Positions 1-6,296 are shown, counted from the stretch's first letter. The stretch: DNA of 6,448 bases from Ruminococcus flavefaciens (GCA_002348905.1 DEBW01000026.1:18827-25274), one strand, 5' to 3'. The notes: generated by a model not told the origin, from the sequence alone. Made by a program: numbers and translations.

Positions 1-1328
1 TCCAGATAGACGGAAACTTCGGATTTACTTCCGGCGTTACAGAAATGCTCCTGCAAAGTCAGAATGACGTTATAAGCCTTCTTCCGGCACTTCCTCAGAA
101 GTGGAACACCGGTCATGCAAACGGTCTCCGTGCAAGAGGAAACTTTGAAATAAAGGAAATGTCATGGTCTGACGGCAGTCTCGAAAAGGTTACTATACTC
201 TCAGGCTCAGGCGGTATATGCACTGTAAAATACGCCGGAGCTGTTATAAGCTTCGACACAGAAGCCGGCAAGGAATACACTCTCGGCGGTGAATTACAGT
301 TCATCGACGACACTCAGGAGCTTCAGAACCTCGCTCTCAACAAAGAAGTCACAGCTTCTGGTATATCCAAGAGCAACGACGCTGCTAACGCTGTTGACGG
401 CGATGACAGCACAAAATGGGCTCACCTCGACGGTCTCGGCGGCGAATGGATACAGGTAGACCTCGGTCAGGAATACGATATCCAGCGCTGGGTTCTCAAA
501 TTCGCAGGCGTAAGTGAAGATATCAAGTACAATGCCCGTGACTTCAAGCTTGAAGCAAGTTCTGACGGCGACAGCTGGTTCGACGTTGACACTGTTTACG
601 GCAATACCAAGACTGTATGCGGAAGCAGCACTGAAAAATTCACTGCACGTTACGTTAAGCTCAATATGCTCACCGCTACTCAGAACAACGACGGCGGTGC
701 AAGAGTTTATGAGATCGAGCTGTGGGGCGGAGACAACAAGCCTCCTGTACCTGTTACCGCTTATGCAAACACAAAGGCTTGCAGTTACAAATTCAAGCAC
801 GGCGGAGTTCAGAAAGACCACGATGCTACCGACCTCGGCTACATCATGAACGACTGCTACGTTATGTACAAGAATATCGACTTCGAGACCGGTGCTGTCG
901 GCTTCAAGGTAAATGCTGCCAGCGAGACTAACGGCGGTATCATCGAACTGCGTACAGACAGCCCTGACGGTACTCTCATAGGAAGCTGTAAGATCTCAGG
1001 TACAGGCGGCTGGAGCGATTTCGAGGAATTCACCTGCGAAACAAAGCAGTGTATCGGCGTAAAGAACCTGTATCTCGTGTTCACCGGCGATGACGGCTAC
1101 CTCTTCAACGTTAAGGACTTCGAGTTCTACGGCATAAAGGGAGATACCGACTGCGACAGGACTGTTGATGTTTTTGACTACACTATCGGACGCAAGGCTC
1201 TTACAAAATCGACCGAGCTTAAAGGTCTTGCACGTTCCAACGCTGATATCGACTCAAACGGCGAGATCGGCATAGCTGATATGGTTCAGCTCGAAAAATA
1301 CCTCCTCGGCAAGACTAAAAAACTCTGA
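1..1328 (+). CDS. GH95 family alpha-fucosidase, 3' fragment, with CBM32-like, CBM6-like and dockerin modules
   Basis: This is the 3' part of a secreted glycoside hydrolase; the frame is open from base 3 and the 5' end lies outside the window. The first residues, QIDGNFGFTSGVTEMLLQS, followed by LLPALP and GLRARGNFE, are the hallmark end of the GH95 catalytic barrel and its C-terminal beta domain; GH95 enzymes remove alpha-linked L-fucose (or L-galactose) from plant and host glycans. About 324-728 encodes an F5/8 type C (CBM32-like) module: NLALNKEVTASG, AVDGDDSTKW, GEWIQVDLG, ARYVKL, IELWG. About 762-1133 encodes a CBM6-like module with GGWSDF and NLYLVFTG, though its N-terminal strand is degenerate. 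About 1140-1313 encodes a type I dockerin with two calcium-loop repeats (GDTDCDRTVDVFD and ADIDSNGEIGIAD), ending KYLLG. The protein would therefore dock on a cellulosome scaffoldin outside the cell. In the first loop Arg replaces the usual Gly after the third Asp. Family call is firm; exact substrate is not readable. Confidence 0.9.
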   Translation, partial: QIDGNFGFTSGVTEMLLQSQNDVISLLPALPQKWNTGHANGLRARGNFEIKEMSWSDGSLEKVTILSGSGGICTVKYAGAVISFDTEAGKEYTLGGELQFIDDTQELQNLALNKEVTASGISKSNDAANAVDGDDSTKWAHLDGLGGEWIQVDLGQEYDIQRWVLKFAGVSEDIKYNARDFKLEASSDGDSWFDVDTVYGNTKTVCGSSTEKFTARYVKLNMLTATQNNDGGARVYEIELWGGDNKPPVPVTAYANTKACSYKFKHGGVQKDHDATDLGYIMNDCYVMYKNIDFETGAVGFKVNAASETNGGIIELRTDSPDGTLIGSCKISGTGGWSDFEEFTCETKQCIGVKNLYLVFTGDDGYLFNVKDFEFYGIKGDTDCDRTVDVFDYTIGRKALTKSTELKGLARSNADIDSNGEIGIADMVQLEKYLLGKTKKL

Positions 1329-1334
1329 TAATAC

Positions 1335-1385
1335 AAAACAGGCAGATACTTCGCTTATAGAGGTATCTGCCTGTTTTAGTTTTTG
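1335..1385. terminator. Hairpin terminator shared by convergent genes
   Basis: A perfect 15-bp inverted repeat, AAAACAGGCAGATAC at 1335-1349 and its complement at 1363-1377, extends inward by a T-G, a T-A and a C-G pair to leave a 7-base loop at 1353-1359. It begins 7 bases after the fucosidase stop codon and is followed on the plus strand by a T-rich tail (TTTTAGTTTTT). On the minus strand it lies just past the stop of the 177-aa gene, and its A-rich left arm gives a short T run, so it can serve both directions, less strongly on the minus strand. Confidence 0.9.
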
Positions 1386-1387
1386 AG

Positions 1388-1921
1388 CTACACTGTTCTG
1401 AACACAATCATATCATCATATTTCACTGTTTCGATACTACAAGGAACATTTCCTTTCAACGTTGTTTCAATATGGTAGAACATCAAACAATTATAAATAT
1501 ATCCAATGTTATTTGGTGAACGCCTTTTATATCCAAGCTTTGAAAGCAGTGTATGCAGTTTCATTCTTGCAATGCCCTTCTGATTGATGTATAGTATCCT
1601 TATTCTAAGCTCCTTGAATATAAGGTGTGAAAAGGTATGTTCAGTATCATCAGAAACGCTGTTATTCTTCAAGCCCAAGTCATCCATATCCTTTTCAATT
1701 TCTGATTGTTCAGATACATATGTAACAGGATCACTTAAATAATTCAGCTTATCCATTACAGCAAGAATAAATTTCTTCTGGTCGTACCTGTATTCAGGCT
1801 GAATAAAAATGTTGTCATGACAATATATGTTTTGCAGTAATTCGATATAGCTTTCACTGTCCATGTGATGATATTGGATAATACGAGCTAATTCAAAGGG
1901 AGTATATAAATAGCTTTTCAT
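1388..1921 (-). CDS. Unrecognised 177-aa protein, translationally coupled to helicase-HNH
   Basis: I do not recognise this protein. It has no signal peptide or membrane segment, is rich in aromatic and basic residues, and should be cytosolic. The N-terminal part (about residues 7-32, TPFELARIIQYHHMDSESYI) is predicted helical. The middle (70-95) is acidic and probably a linker. The C-terminal part (about 98-150) has a run of helices with a basic patch, KLGYKRRSPNN, which would suit a winged-helix or other nucleic-acid-binding fold, but no family motif confirms this. Its ATG shares the bases ATGA with the helicase stop codon (4-bp overlap, 1918-1921), so translation is very likely coupled and the two proteins likely work together. 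The upstream sequence offers only a weak binding site (AAAGAG, about 10 bases from the ATG), which also favours coupling. It may be a specificity, adaptor or regulatory subunit, or an inhibitor; nothing here decides between these. Confidence 0.8.
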   Translation of the reverse strand: MKSYLYTPFELARIIQYHHMDSESYIELLQNIYCHDNIFIQPEYRYDQKKFILAVMDKLNYLSDPVTYVSEQSEIEKDMDDLGLKNNSVSDDTEHTFSHLIFKELRIRILYINQKGIARMKLHTLLSKLGYKRRSPNNIGYIYNCLMFYHIETTLKGNVPCSIETVKYDDMIVFRTV

Positions 1922-4179
1922 AACTTATCACTCTTTTCAGCGTTGCAGGAACGACAAAGAATCTGCAAATTCTCAGGTGTAGTCTTTCCACCCTTATTAA
2001 GCGAATTGATATGATCTACCTGTAACATGATACGATTTGGATACTTTTTACCACAGCAAGCGCAAGCATATTGTCCGTCAGAGGTCTTTGCTTTGGCAAA
2101 AGCTCCGTCACGGAGTAATTTTTCATATTCAGGAGCTACCTTGCCTATTTCATATAATGACATATTCTCAAACTGACGTTTACCATATACCACATTATCC
2201 TCATCATCTTCAAAGAGAAACGGCGAGGTTATGCGAAGTATCTCTCGGCTAATCTGATCGAAGAAATATTTTTGCCTTCCAAAGTACAGTCTAAGAACAT
2301 TATCATCACCGTCATTCCAAAGCTGCTGGATATATGCTGACTGCGTAAAAGAATCCATTTTTTGTTTAACAATATGCTTGGCAATAACACACACATCAAA
2401 TTTGCTCTTGTCGAGATCATCAAATGTATAGAAATTCGGAGCTGCTTCATACTGGGCGTAGTATTTCAGAATATTGATAATATCCTTTTCATCATACGGC
2501 GGTATCATTTCACCGAGAAAGAACGTGTTTCTGCATTGCTCCGCCATATCCGACAGTTTCTCCTTTGACAGATATTCTTCGTCATTACCATATTCCTTGA
2601 AAAGCACAGGAAGGGCATCCATAAGCTGCTCATAAGCAGTTTTTGTGCTGTCATATACCATAACCTGATAGGAAATATCCATTCCATTTTCCTCAAGATA
2701 TGTAAAGGCATACATACCTATAGGGATACGCTGAGTGAACGGAACTTTTTCAAGTTCCTTAGTATCAGCAGAGCGAATCAGCATTTTAGCAAATTCTTCT
2801 ATCTTGGAGATTGCAATAAGGCGAATATCACGCTTTTCATATTCGTTTTTGTTATCTGTGAAGTCGTTGTTGCCTTCAAATATCGTTTCCGGATTAGACC
2901 ATGCAATTTTATCAAGTCCGTCGTCAACAAAGGAAACAATGTATGCTTTCTTTGTTCCGCCTGCCTTTTCGCCTCTTAAAGCTCTGCCAATCATCTGAGT
3001 CATTAAAATCTTGGATACGGTAGGTCTTGTGAGGAATACTGTCTGTGTTTTAGGCAGGTCAACTCCCTCAGTCAGAATATTGACATTTACAAGCACCTGA
3101 AGTTCTCCTTTGCTATATGCATCATATACAGCTGCATTATCCTCACGGCTTCTTGTGACACCTGTAATTGCGTCTTTTATTGATGATACAACATATCCTG
3201 ATTTAATGCCGTAATCATTAAAAATAGCAGAAAGTGCAATAGCATGGTTGACGTTCAATGCGAAAACGATAGTCTGACCGTATTTCTCTTTGTTTGATAC
3301 AAATGTTTCTACTATAAACTTGTTACGCTCTGCATTTTTTACCATTTCATTTGCAAGGTCTTCGGGAAGAATATCAAGGTTCTGAATCGATTCAAGGTCT
3401 TTTGCTCCGATAAATCGTCCAAAATCTTTGCCCGTGTTATAGCTTTCAATAATAGGCTGTGAAAGAATCTGACGGTTTATCAGCTCTTTAAGCGAGATTT
3501 GATAAGTGATACCTTTATCGTTGTGAACAAACACGCCATTTTCTATTCCGTCTGTATAAATCTTCGCAAGCAGTCCCTGTTCATTATCGGCTGTGCGGAA
3601 TGGCGTTGCTGTAAGACCGATCAGCTTCACATTGGATACTTTGCTTTTAACATAGTCAATTACTTTACGATATGTTTTAGCAGTAGAATGATGTGCTTCG
3701 TCTACAATAAGATATATCTCATCTTCACCTTTCAGCCACTTATCCAATGCACTTAGGTTACGTCCGATGCTATCTTTGCTGATGATGAGCAAATCATCTT
3801 TATTATCAATATCTATTGTCCTGTCATGTTCAGGTGCGCCTGATACGATCCTATAACGGAAAGACGATATGCTCGGTATTACTTCTGAAAAGGCATAATT
3901 CTGAAATGTCTTTGCAGCCTGATCAAGGAGTGTTTGCCTATGAGCGATCCATAGTATCTTCTTTTTGCGGTCAATGGCGTTACGAAGAAGCCATACGGCT
4001 GCTGTATATGTTTTTCCTCCACCTGTTGGCAAAACAACGAGAGTGCTGTATGAACTGTTACGGTTGATTATATCAAGATTAGCCATCGCTTTTTTCTGAT
4101 GTTCATACAATACTCTTGTGTTGCTTATTTTCTTTGGAGTAATTGTTCCATTTGATTTAGTTTCAATAGAATCAATCAT
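1918..4179 (-). CDS. SF2 DEAD/DEAH-box helicase with C-terminal HNH endonuclease domain
   Basis: A 753-aa cytosolic protein combining an ATP-driven nucleic-acid motor with a nuclease. Residues are counted from the ATG at 4179. Helicase motifs in order: Q-like YEHQ (25-28), Walker A LPTGGGKT (50-57), Ia WIAHRQTLLDQA (77-88), Walker B DEAH (160-163), III GLTATPFR (188-195), IV near TIVFA (303-307), V ILTEGVDLP (368-376), VI QMIGRALRG (395-403). All look intact. Residues about 445-695 form an unassigned, mostly helical region. The tail is an HNH module: zinc knuckle Cys706/Cys709 and Cys742/Cys745, VDH at 721-723, Asn737 and Asn746, ending six residues before the end of the domain-type CNAEK. 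The motor resembles RadD-like and restriction R-subunit (ResIII) helicases. The ATG is chosen over the GTG at 4188 because GAGGTG (4186-4191), which contains that GTG, is a good ribosome binding site 6 bases before the ATG. It is first of two coupled genes behind its own promoter. A DNA-targeting defence or repair role is inferred. Confidence 0.92.
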   Translation of the reverse strand: MIDSIETKSNGTITPKKISNTRVLYEHQKKAMANLDIINRNSSYSTLVVLPTGGGKTYTAAVWLLRNAIDRKKKILWIAHRQTLLDQAAKTFQNYAFSEVIPSISSFRYRIVSGAPEHDRTIDIDNKDDLLIISKDSIGRNLSALDKWLKGEDEIYLIVDEAHHSTAKTYRKVIDYVKSKVSNVKLIGLTATPFRTADNEQGLLAKIYTDGIENGVFVHNDKGITYQISLKELINRQILSQPIIESYNTGKDFGRFIGAKDLESIQNLDILPEDLANEMVKNAERNKFIVETFVSNKEKYGQTIVFALNVNHAIALSAIFNDYGIKSGYVVSSIKDAITGVTRSREDNAAVYDAYSKGELQVLVNVNILTEGVDLPKTQTVFLTRPTVSKILMTQMIGRALRGEKAGGTKKAYIVSFVDDGLDKIAWSNPETIFEGNNDFTDNKNEYEKRDIRLIAISKIEEFAKMLIRSADTKELEKVPFTQRIPIGMYAFTYLEENGMDISYQVMVYDSTKTAYEQLMDALPVLFKEYGNDEEYLSKEKLSDMAEQCRNTFFLGEMIPPYDEKDIINILKYYAQYEAAPNFYTFDDLDKSKFDVCVIAKHIVKQKMDSFTQSAYIQQLWNDGDDNVLRLYFGRQKYFFDQISREILRITSPFLFEDDEDNVVYGKRQFENMSLYEIGKVAPEYEKLLRDGAFAKAKTSDGQYACACCGKKYPNRIMLQVDHINSLNKGGKTTPENLQILCRSCNAEKSDKL

Positions 4180-4185
4180 CGTATT

Positions 4186-4191
4186 CACCTC
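4186..4191 (-). promoter_or_regulatory. Ribosome binding site that fixes the helicase start
   Basis: On the minus strand GAGGTG at 4191-4186 lies 6 bases (AATACG) before the ATG at 4179-4177. The GTG at 4188, which would give the longer frame, falls inside this site and has no good site of its own, so the protein most likely begins MIDSIETKSNG. Confidence 0.75.
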
Positions 4192-4220
4192 ATTATTCTG
4201 GAAACGTTTTATGAATAATG
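4191..4220. repeat. 30-bp dyad in the helicase leader, candidate operator or leader hairpin
   Basis: Outer arms CATTATTC (4191-4198) and GAATAATG (4213-4220) are perfect complements. Between them AAACGTTT (4202-4209) is itself an 8-bp palindrome with exactly the same centre (between 4205 and 4206). In all 12 of 15 base pairs are symmetric. The dyad starts 2 bases after the -10 box, spans the expected transcription start near 4216, and runs into the first G of the ribosome binding site. This is where a repressor site, or an RNA hairpin next to the binding site, would be expected. No regulator gene for it is identified in the window. Confidence 0.6.
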
Positions 4221-4222
4221 AT

Positions 4223-4251
4223 ATTATAGCACTATTTTACATTTTTTTCAA
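4223..4251 (-). promoter_or_regulatory. Sigma-A type promoter of the helicase-HNH operon
   Basis: On the minus strand TTGAAA (4251-4246) and TATAAT (4228-4223) are separated by exactly 17 bases, one mismatch from the vegetative consensus. The -35 box lies directly after the stop codon of the preceding gene (4256-4254), so the operon is expressed independently of the PASTA-like gene upstream. Predicted start is near 4216, giving a leader of about 37 bases that is almost entirely the 30-bp dyad. Confidence 0.85.
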
Positions 4252-4253
4252 GT

Positions 4254-5441
4254 TCACTCAACATGAGTTACCGAGAACCAGAACACATAATCTTTCGGGA
4301 TAGGTGTTCCTGGACTGCAATGAACTGTATTCAGCGTATCCTTTGAATGGTCGATGTTTTCATAATCCAGATCAATACTGCCAAAGCAGTCATAAGTCCA
4401 CTTTATACCGTTTTCATCGAGTATCTTTGTTATCTCAGGCAGAGTGCCGTCCAGCGGAAGTGGCGGTATTTTCACCATATCCTCTCCGTCATTGTCACGG
4501 ACTACATATACGACATCCTGACCATTGTCAAAAAAAGCCACCTCGCCGATATCGAAATACTTTGTGCTTATGTATTTGACATCGTAGGTGTTTTCGATGC
4601 CTTCTCTTTCAAGCTCTCTGACGATATCCTCATAATTATCTCCTTCGGAGTTGAAAAATGCAGAGAATAAAGCAAGTTCTTTATCCTCTTCTTCCTTTTT
4701 CACCTGCTCCTCCTGAGCCTGTATTTCAGCTTCTTCGCTTTCTATCCTGCTTATAGCATCATCAAATCCAGTCTCGTCATACAGCTTTATTCCGTCGATA
4801 GTTTTTATTATTCCTGAATTTTTATAGTAAACTATCCTCATATCTCTTTCATACTTTTTGCAGGTTCTGATATAATACACTGCCGGTATTTCATAAAGAT
4901 ATACGCTGAACCCTTTGAAGGATATATAATGTGCTGTGTAAACGTGTGACCTTCCGCCTCTTCCGCTGCTGACAGAATATGAATGTGTTTCAAGTCTGAC
5001 ATCATCAGGAGCTAAAACAACTGAATCTGTCTCCTTTTTTATTCCGTCACGGTAAAGACAATAGCTGTATTTTATCTTTAGCGGTTCTTTATTGTCAATT
5101 TTTATGCCTCCATAAGCCTTTGACATATGGAAAAAATTCGGGAGCATAATTATAATTAACAATATAACAAAGACAACTCTGTAAAACGGATTGTCTATAT
5201 CTTCTTTTAAGTCTTTCAGAAATGATGATACACCATTAAAGTTACACAAAATAAAGAATATCACAAAGAACGCTATACACAATACCCACGCACTTAAATG
5301 TATGTCTAAAAATATTATAAGCGGAGAATTTGTCTTTGCACACAGACCAGCCAGCCACTCTTTGAACAGTACCATGCCAATGGCAACAAAAACTGATATG
5401 ACCGCTATCCCAGCTTCTTTTTTAGTAAGTTTTTTTCTCAT
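4254..5441 (-). CDS. Three-helix membrane protein with two C-terminal PASTA-like repeats
   Basis: A 395-aa protein of unknown specific function. After a basic N-terminus (MRKKLTKKE) come three hydrophobic segments, about residues 10-27, 50-68 and 87-104. The charge pattern places the N-terminus and the short loop KDLKEDID in the cytosol and the large C-terminal part outside. The outer part holds a mixed-strand region (about 110-220), a charged probable coiled coil (about 227-257, rich in E, K and Q), then two related units at about 271-314 and 325-391. Both units share an I-x-x-x-L-x-x-x-G-I-x-x-T-Y-D pattern; the second continues to SPGTPIPKDYVFWFSV, typical of PASTA domains, which bind cell-wall or muropeptide ligands in Ser/Thr kinases and penicillin-binding proteins. 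No kinase or transpeptidase domain is present. The ATG at 5441 has AGGAAG 5 bases upstream; the TTG at 5459 overlaps the previous stop and is rejected. It is second gene after the 227-aa gene, 14 bases away. PASTA call is by pattern only. Confidence 0.85.
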   Translation of the reverse strand: MRKKLTKKEAGIAVISVFVAIGMVLFKEWLAGLCAKTNSPLIIFLDIHLSAWVLCIAFFVIFFILCNFNGVSSFLKDLKEDIDNPFYRVVFVILLIIIMLPNFFHMSKAYGGIKIDNKEPLKIKYSYCLYRDGIKKETDSVVLAPDDVRLETHSYSVSSGRGGRSHVYTAHYISFKGFSVYLYEIPAVYYIRTCKKYERDMRIVYYKNSGIIKTIDGIKLYDETGFDDAISRIESEEAEIQAQEEQVKKEEEDKELALFSAFFNSEGDNYEDIVRELEREGIENTYDVKYISTKYFDIGEVAFFDNGQDVVYVVRDNDGEDMVKIPPLPLDGTLPEITKILDENGIKWTYDCFGSIDLDYENIDHSKDTLNTVHCSPGTPIPKDYVFWFSVTHVE

Positions 5442-5446
5442 TTTTT

Positions 5447-5454
5447 CTTCCTTT
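5447..5454 (-). promoter_or_regulatory. Ribosome binding site that fixes the membrane protein start
   Basis: AAAGGAAG on the minus strand (5454-5447) sits 5 bases before the ATG at 5441-5439 and within the 14-base gap after the TGA of the upstream gene. It supports reinitiation at this ATG rather than at the TTG at 5459. Confidence 0.8.
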
Positions 5455-5455
5455 A

Positions 5456-6139
5456 TCAATCATAAGCAACTGCAATAAACCTGAAATCCTCTGTCTTATC
5501 AAGCCTGTCTATTACATTCGCCTTTATCCTTTCTGTCATTGTATCTATTACAAGTTCCAGCATATCACCGATTATTTTAACCGGTGTGCATAACAGCATG
5601 ACCTTTAATGTATCAACGTCACATTCCGCCCTGTTTTGCTCAGGATAATCACCGCAGTTGTCTATATCCCAGTCCTTTCCGGCAACAGCTTTCATATCAC
5701 TGAGTGTACCGTATTTTGCACGATATTCAAACGCCTGTCCGTCATAATAGTACTCCACAAATATTCTTGCGACCTTCTCTTTTACTCTCAGAAGCTGCTG
5801 AGAGATATATTCTGCGCTTTTTTCCGCAAAATCAAACAGAGTCATTTTTGCTTCTTCATTGCTCTCAAAAGCGATATATACAAGCTTGAATTCTCCGTTC
5901 TTTGTAAGCTGGATATATTTAAGTCTGCCTTCATCATCATAAGCAGCGTAAAGTCCGGATTCGATAGTTTTTTCGTCTATATTGTAAAGTATCACTTCTT
6001 TTCCGTCTTTCGGCGTATAGTAGGAAAATATATCATATTCTCCCAGATGCAGAGCGATAGCCTCATCATCTTCTGTCAATTCACTCAGGCTGTACTTCCC
6101 AGCTTTGAATTTCAATGGTATCCTGTAATCTTTTTCCAT
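5456..6139 (-). CDS. Unrecognised 227-aa soluble protein
   Basis: I do not recognise a family. The protein is acidic, has no signal peptide or membrane segment, and should be cytosolic. The first half (about 5-95) reads as alternating strands with tyrosine-rich segments (GEYDIFSYYTPKDGKE, GLYAAYDDEGRLKYIQL, EFKLVYIAF). The second half has a long helix (about 97-126, with EKSAEYISQQLLRVKEKVARIF), a short strand pair, then a helix near 184-210 (PVKIIGDMLELVIDTMTERI), ending FRFIAVAYD. There is one Cys at 162 in an NCGDYPE segment, others at 173 and 184. The ATG at 6139 is chosen because GGAG lies 8 bases upstream; the ATG at 6145 is only 2 bases from that site, and the 65 extra residues of the open frame run through the promoter and read like untranslated DNA. 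It is first gene of an operon with the PASTA-like membrane protein, suggesting a shared function at the envelope. Confidence 0.8.
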   Translation of the reverse strand: MEKDYRIPLKFKAGKYSLSELTEDDEAIALHLGEYDIFSYYTPKDGKEVILYNIDEKTIESGLYAAYDDEGRLKYIQLTKNGEFKLVYIAFESNEEAKMTLFDFAEKSAEYISQQLLRVKEKVARIFVEYYYDGQAFEYRAKYGTLSDMKAVAGKDWDIDNCGDYPEQNRAECDVDTLKVMLLCTPVKIIGDMLELVIDTMTERIKANVIDRLDKTEDFRFIAVAYD

Positions 6140-6147
6140 AATCATTT

Positions 6148-6151
6148 CTCC
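6148..6151 (-). promoter_or_regulatory. Ribosome binding site of the 227-aa gene
   Basis: GGAG (6151-6148, minus strand) followed by AA lies 8 bases before the ATG at 6139-6137. It is the best site in the leader and rules out the far upstream starts near 6334. Confidence 0.75.
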
Positions 6152-6215
6152 AATAAATATTATTACATCAGTTTCTTTCCTAATTTGAAAGTAAAGAGTT
6201 TCTGCGTACTGAATT

Positions 6216-6256
6216 ATTATACAAACTATTATATTATACTGCAAGGAAAATGTCAA
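6216..6256 (-). promoter_or_regulatory. Consensus sigma-A promoter, possibly tandem, of the 227-aa/PASTA-like operon
   Basis: On the minus strand TTGACA (6256-6251) and TATAAT (6233-6228) are exactly 17 bases apart, a perfect vegetative consensus. A second TATAAT (6221-6216) lies 17 bases after TTGCAG (6244-6239), a weaker overlapping promoter. A further TATAAT at 6238-6233 is too close to TTGACA to pair with it. The -35 box starts directly after the T run of the preceding terminator. From the main promoter the leader is about 80 bases; 6140-6215 shows no convincing structured element. Confidence 0.85.
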
Positions 6257-6257
6257 T

Positions 6258-6293
6258 AAAAAAACCGCAGTATCTTGGAAAATACTGCGGTTT
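6258..6293 (-). terminator. Intrinsic terminator of the symporter gene
   Basis: A perfect 12-bp stem, AAACCGCAGTAT (6262-6273) with its complement at 6282-6293 and an 8-base loop, is followed on the minus strand by seven T residues (6264-6258, the first three inside the stem). It starts 3 bases after the TGA of the symporter gene, so it ends that transcript and insulates it from the promoter immediately downstream. Confidence 0.92.
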
Positions 6294-6296
6294 ATA

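Noticed and set aside
294..821. Minus-strand open frame of 175 codons opposite the fucosidase
   Set aside because: It is a shadow of the CBM-coding frame, has no ribosome binding site, and the plus frame has clear family motifs.
4180..4188. GTG start for the helicase
   Set aside because: The GTG is part of the GAGGTG ribosome binding site that serves the ATG at 4179.
1388..4260. Named restriction or defence system such as type I or III restriction, Hachiman or Septu
   Set aside because: No methyltransferase, DUF1837 protein or ABC-type ATPase partner is encoded in the window, so no named system was assigned.
4304..4670. Two plus-strand open frames opposite the PASTA-like gene
   Set aside because: No ribosome binding site or domain; both are antisense to a better supported gene.
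5636..6259. Plus-strand open frame of 207 codons opposite the 227-aa gene
   Set aside because: It is antisense to a gene with a good promoter and ribosome binding site, reads as a Phe/Ser/Ile-rich sequence with no domain, and runs across that promoter.
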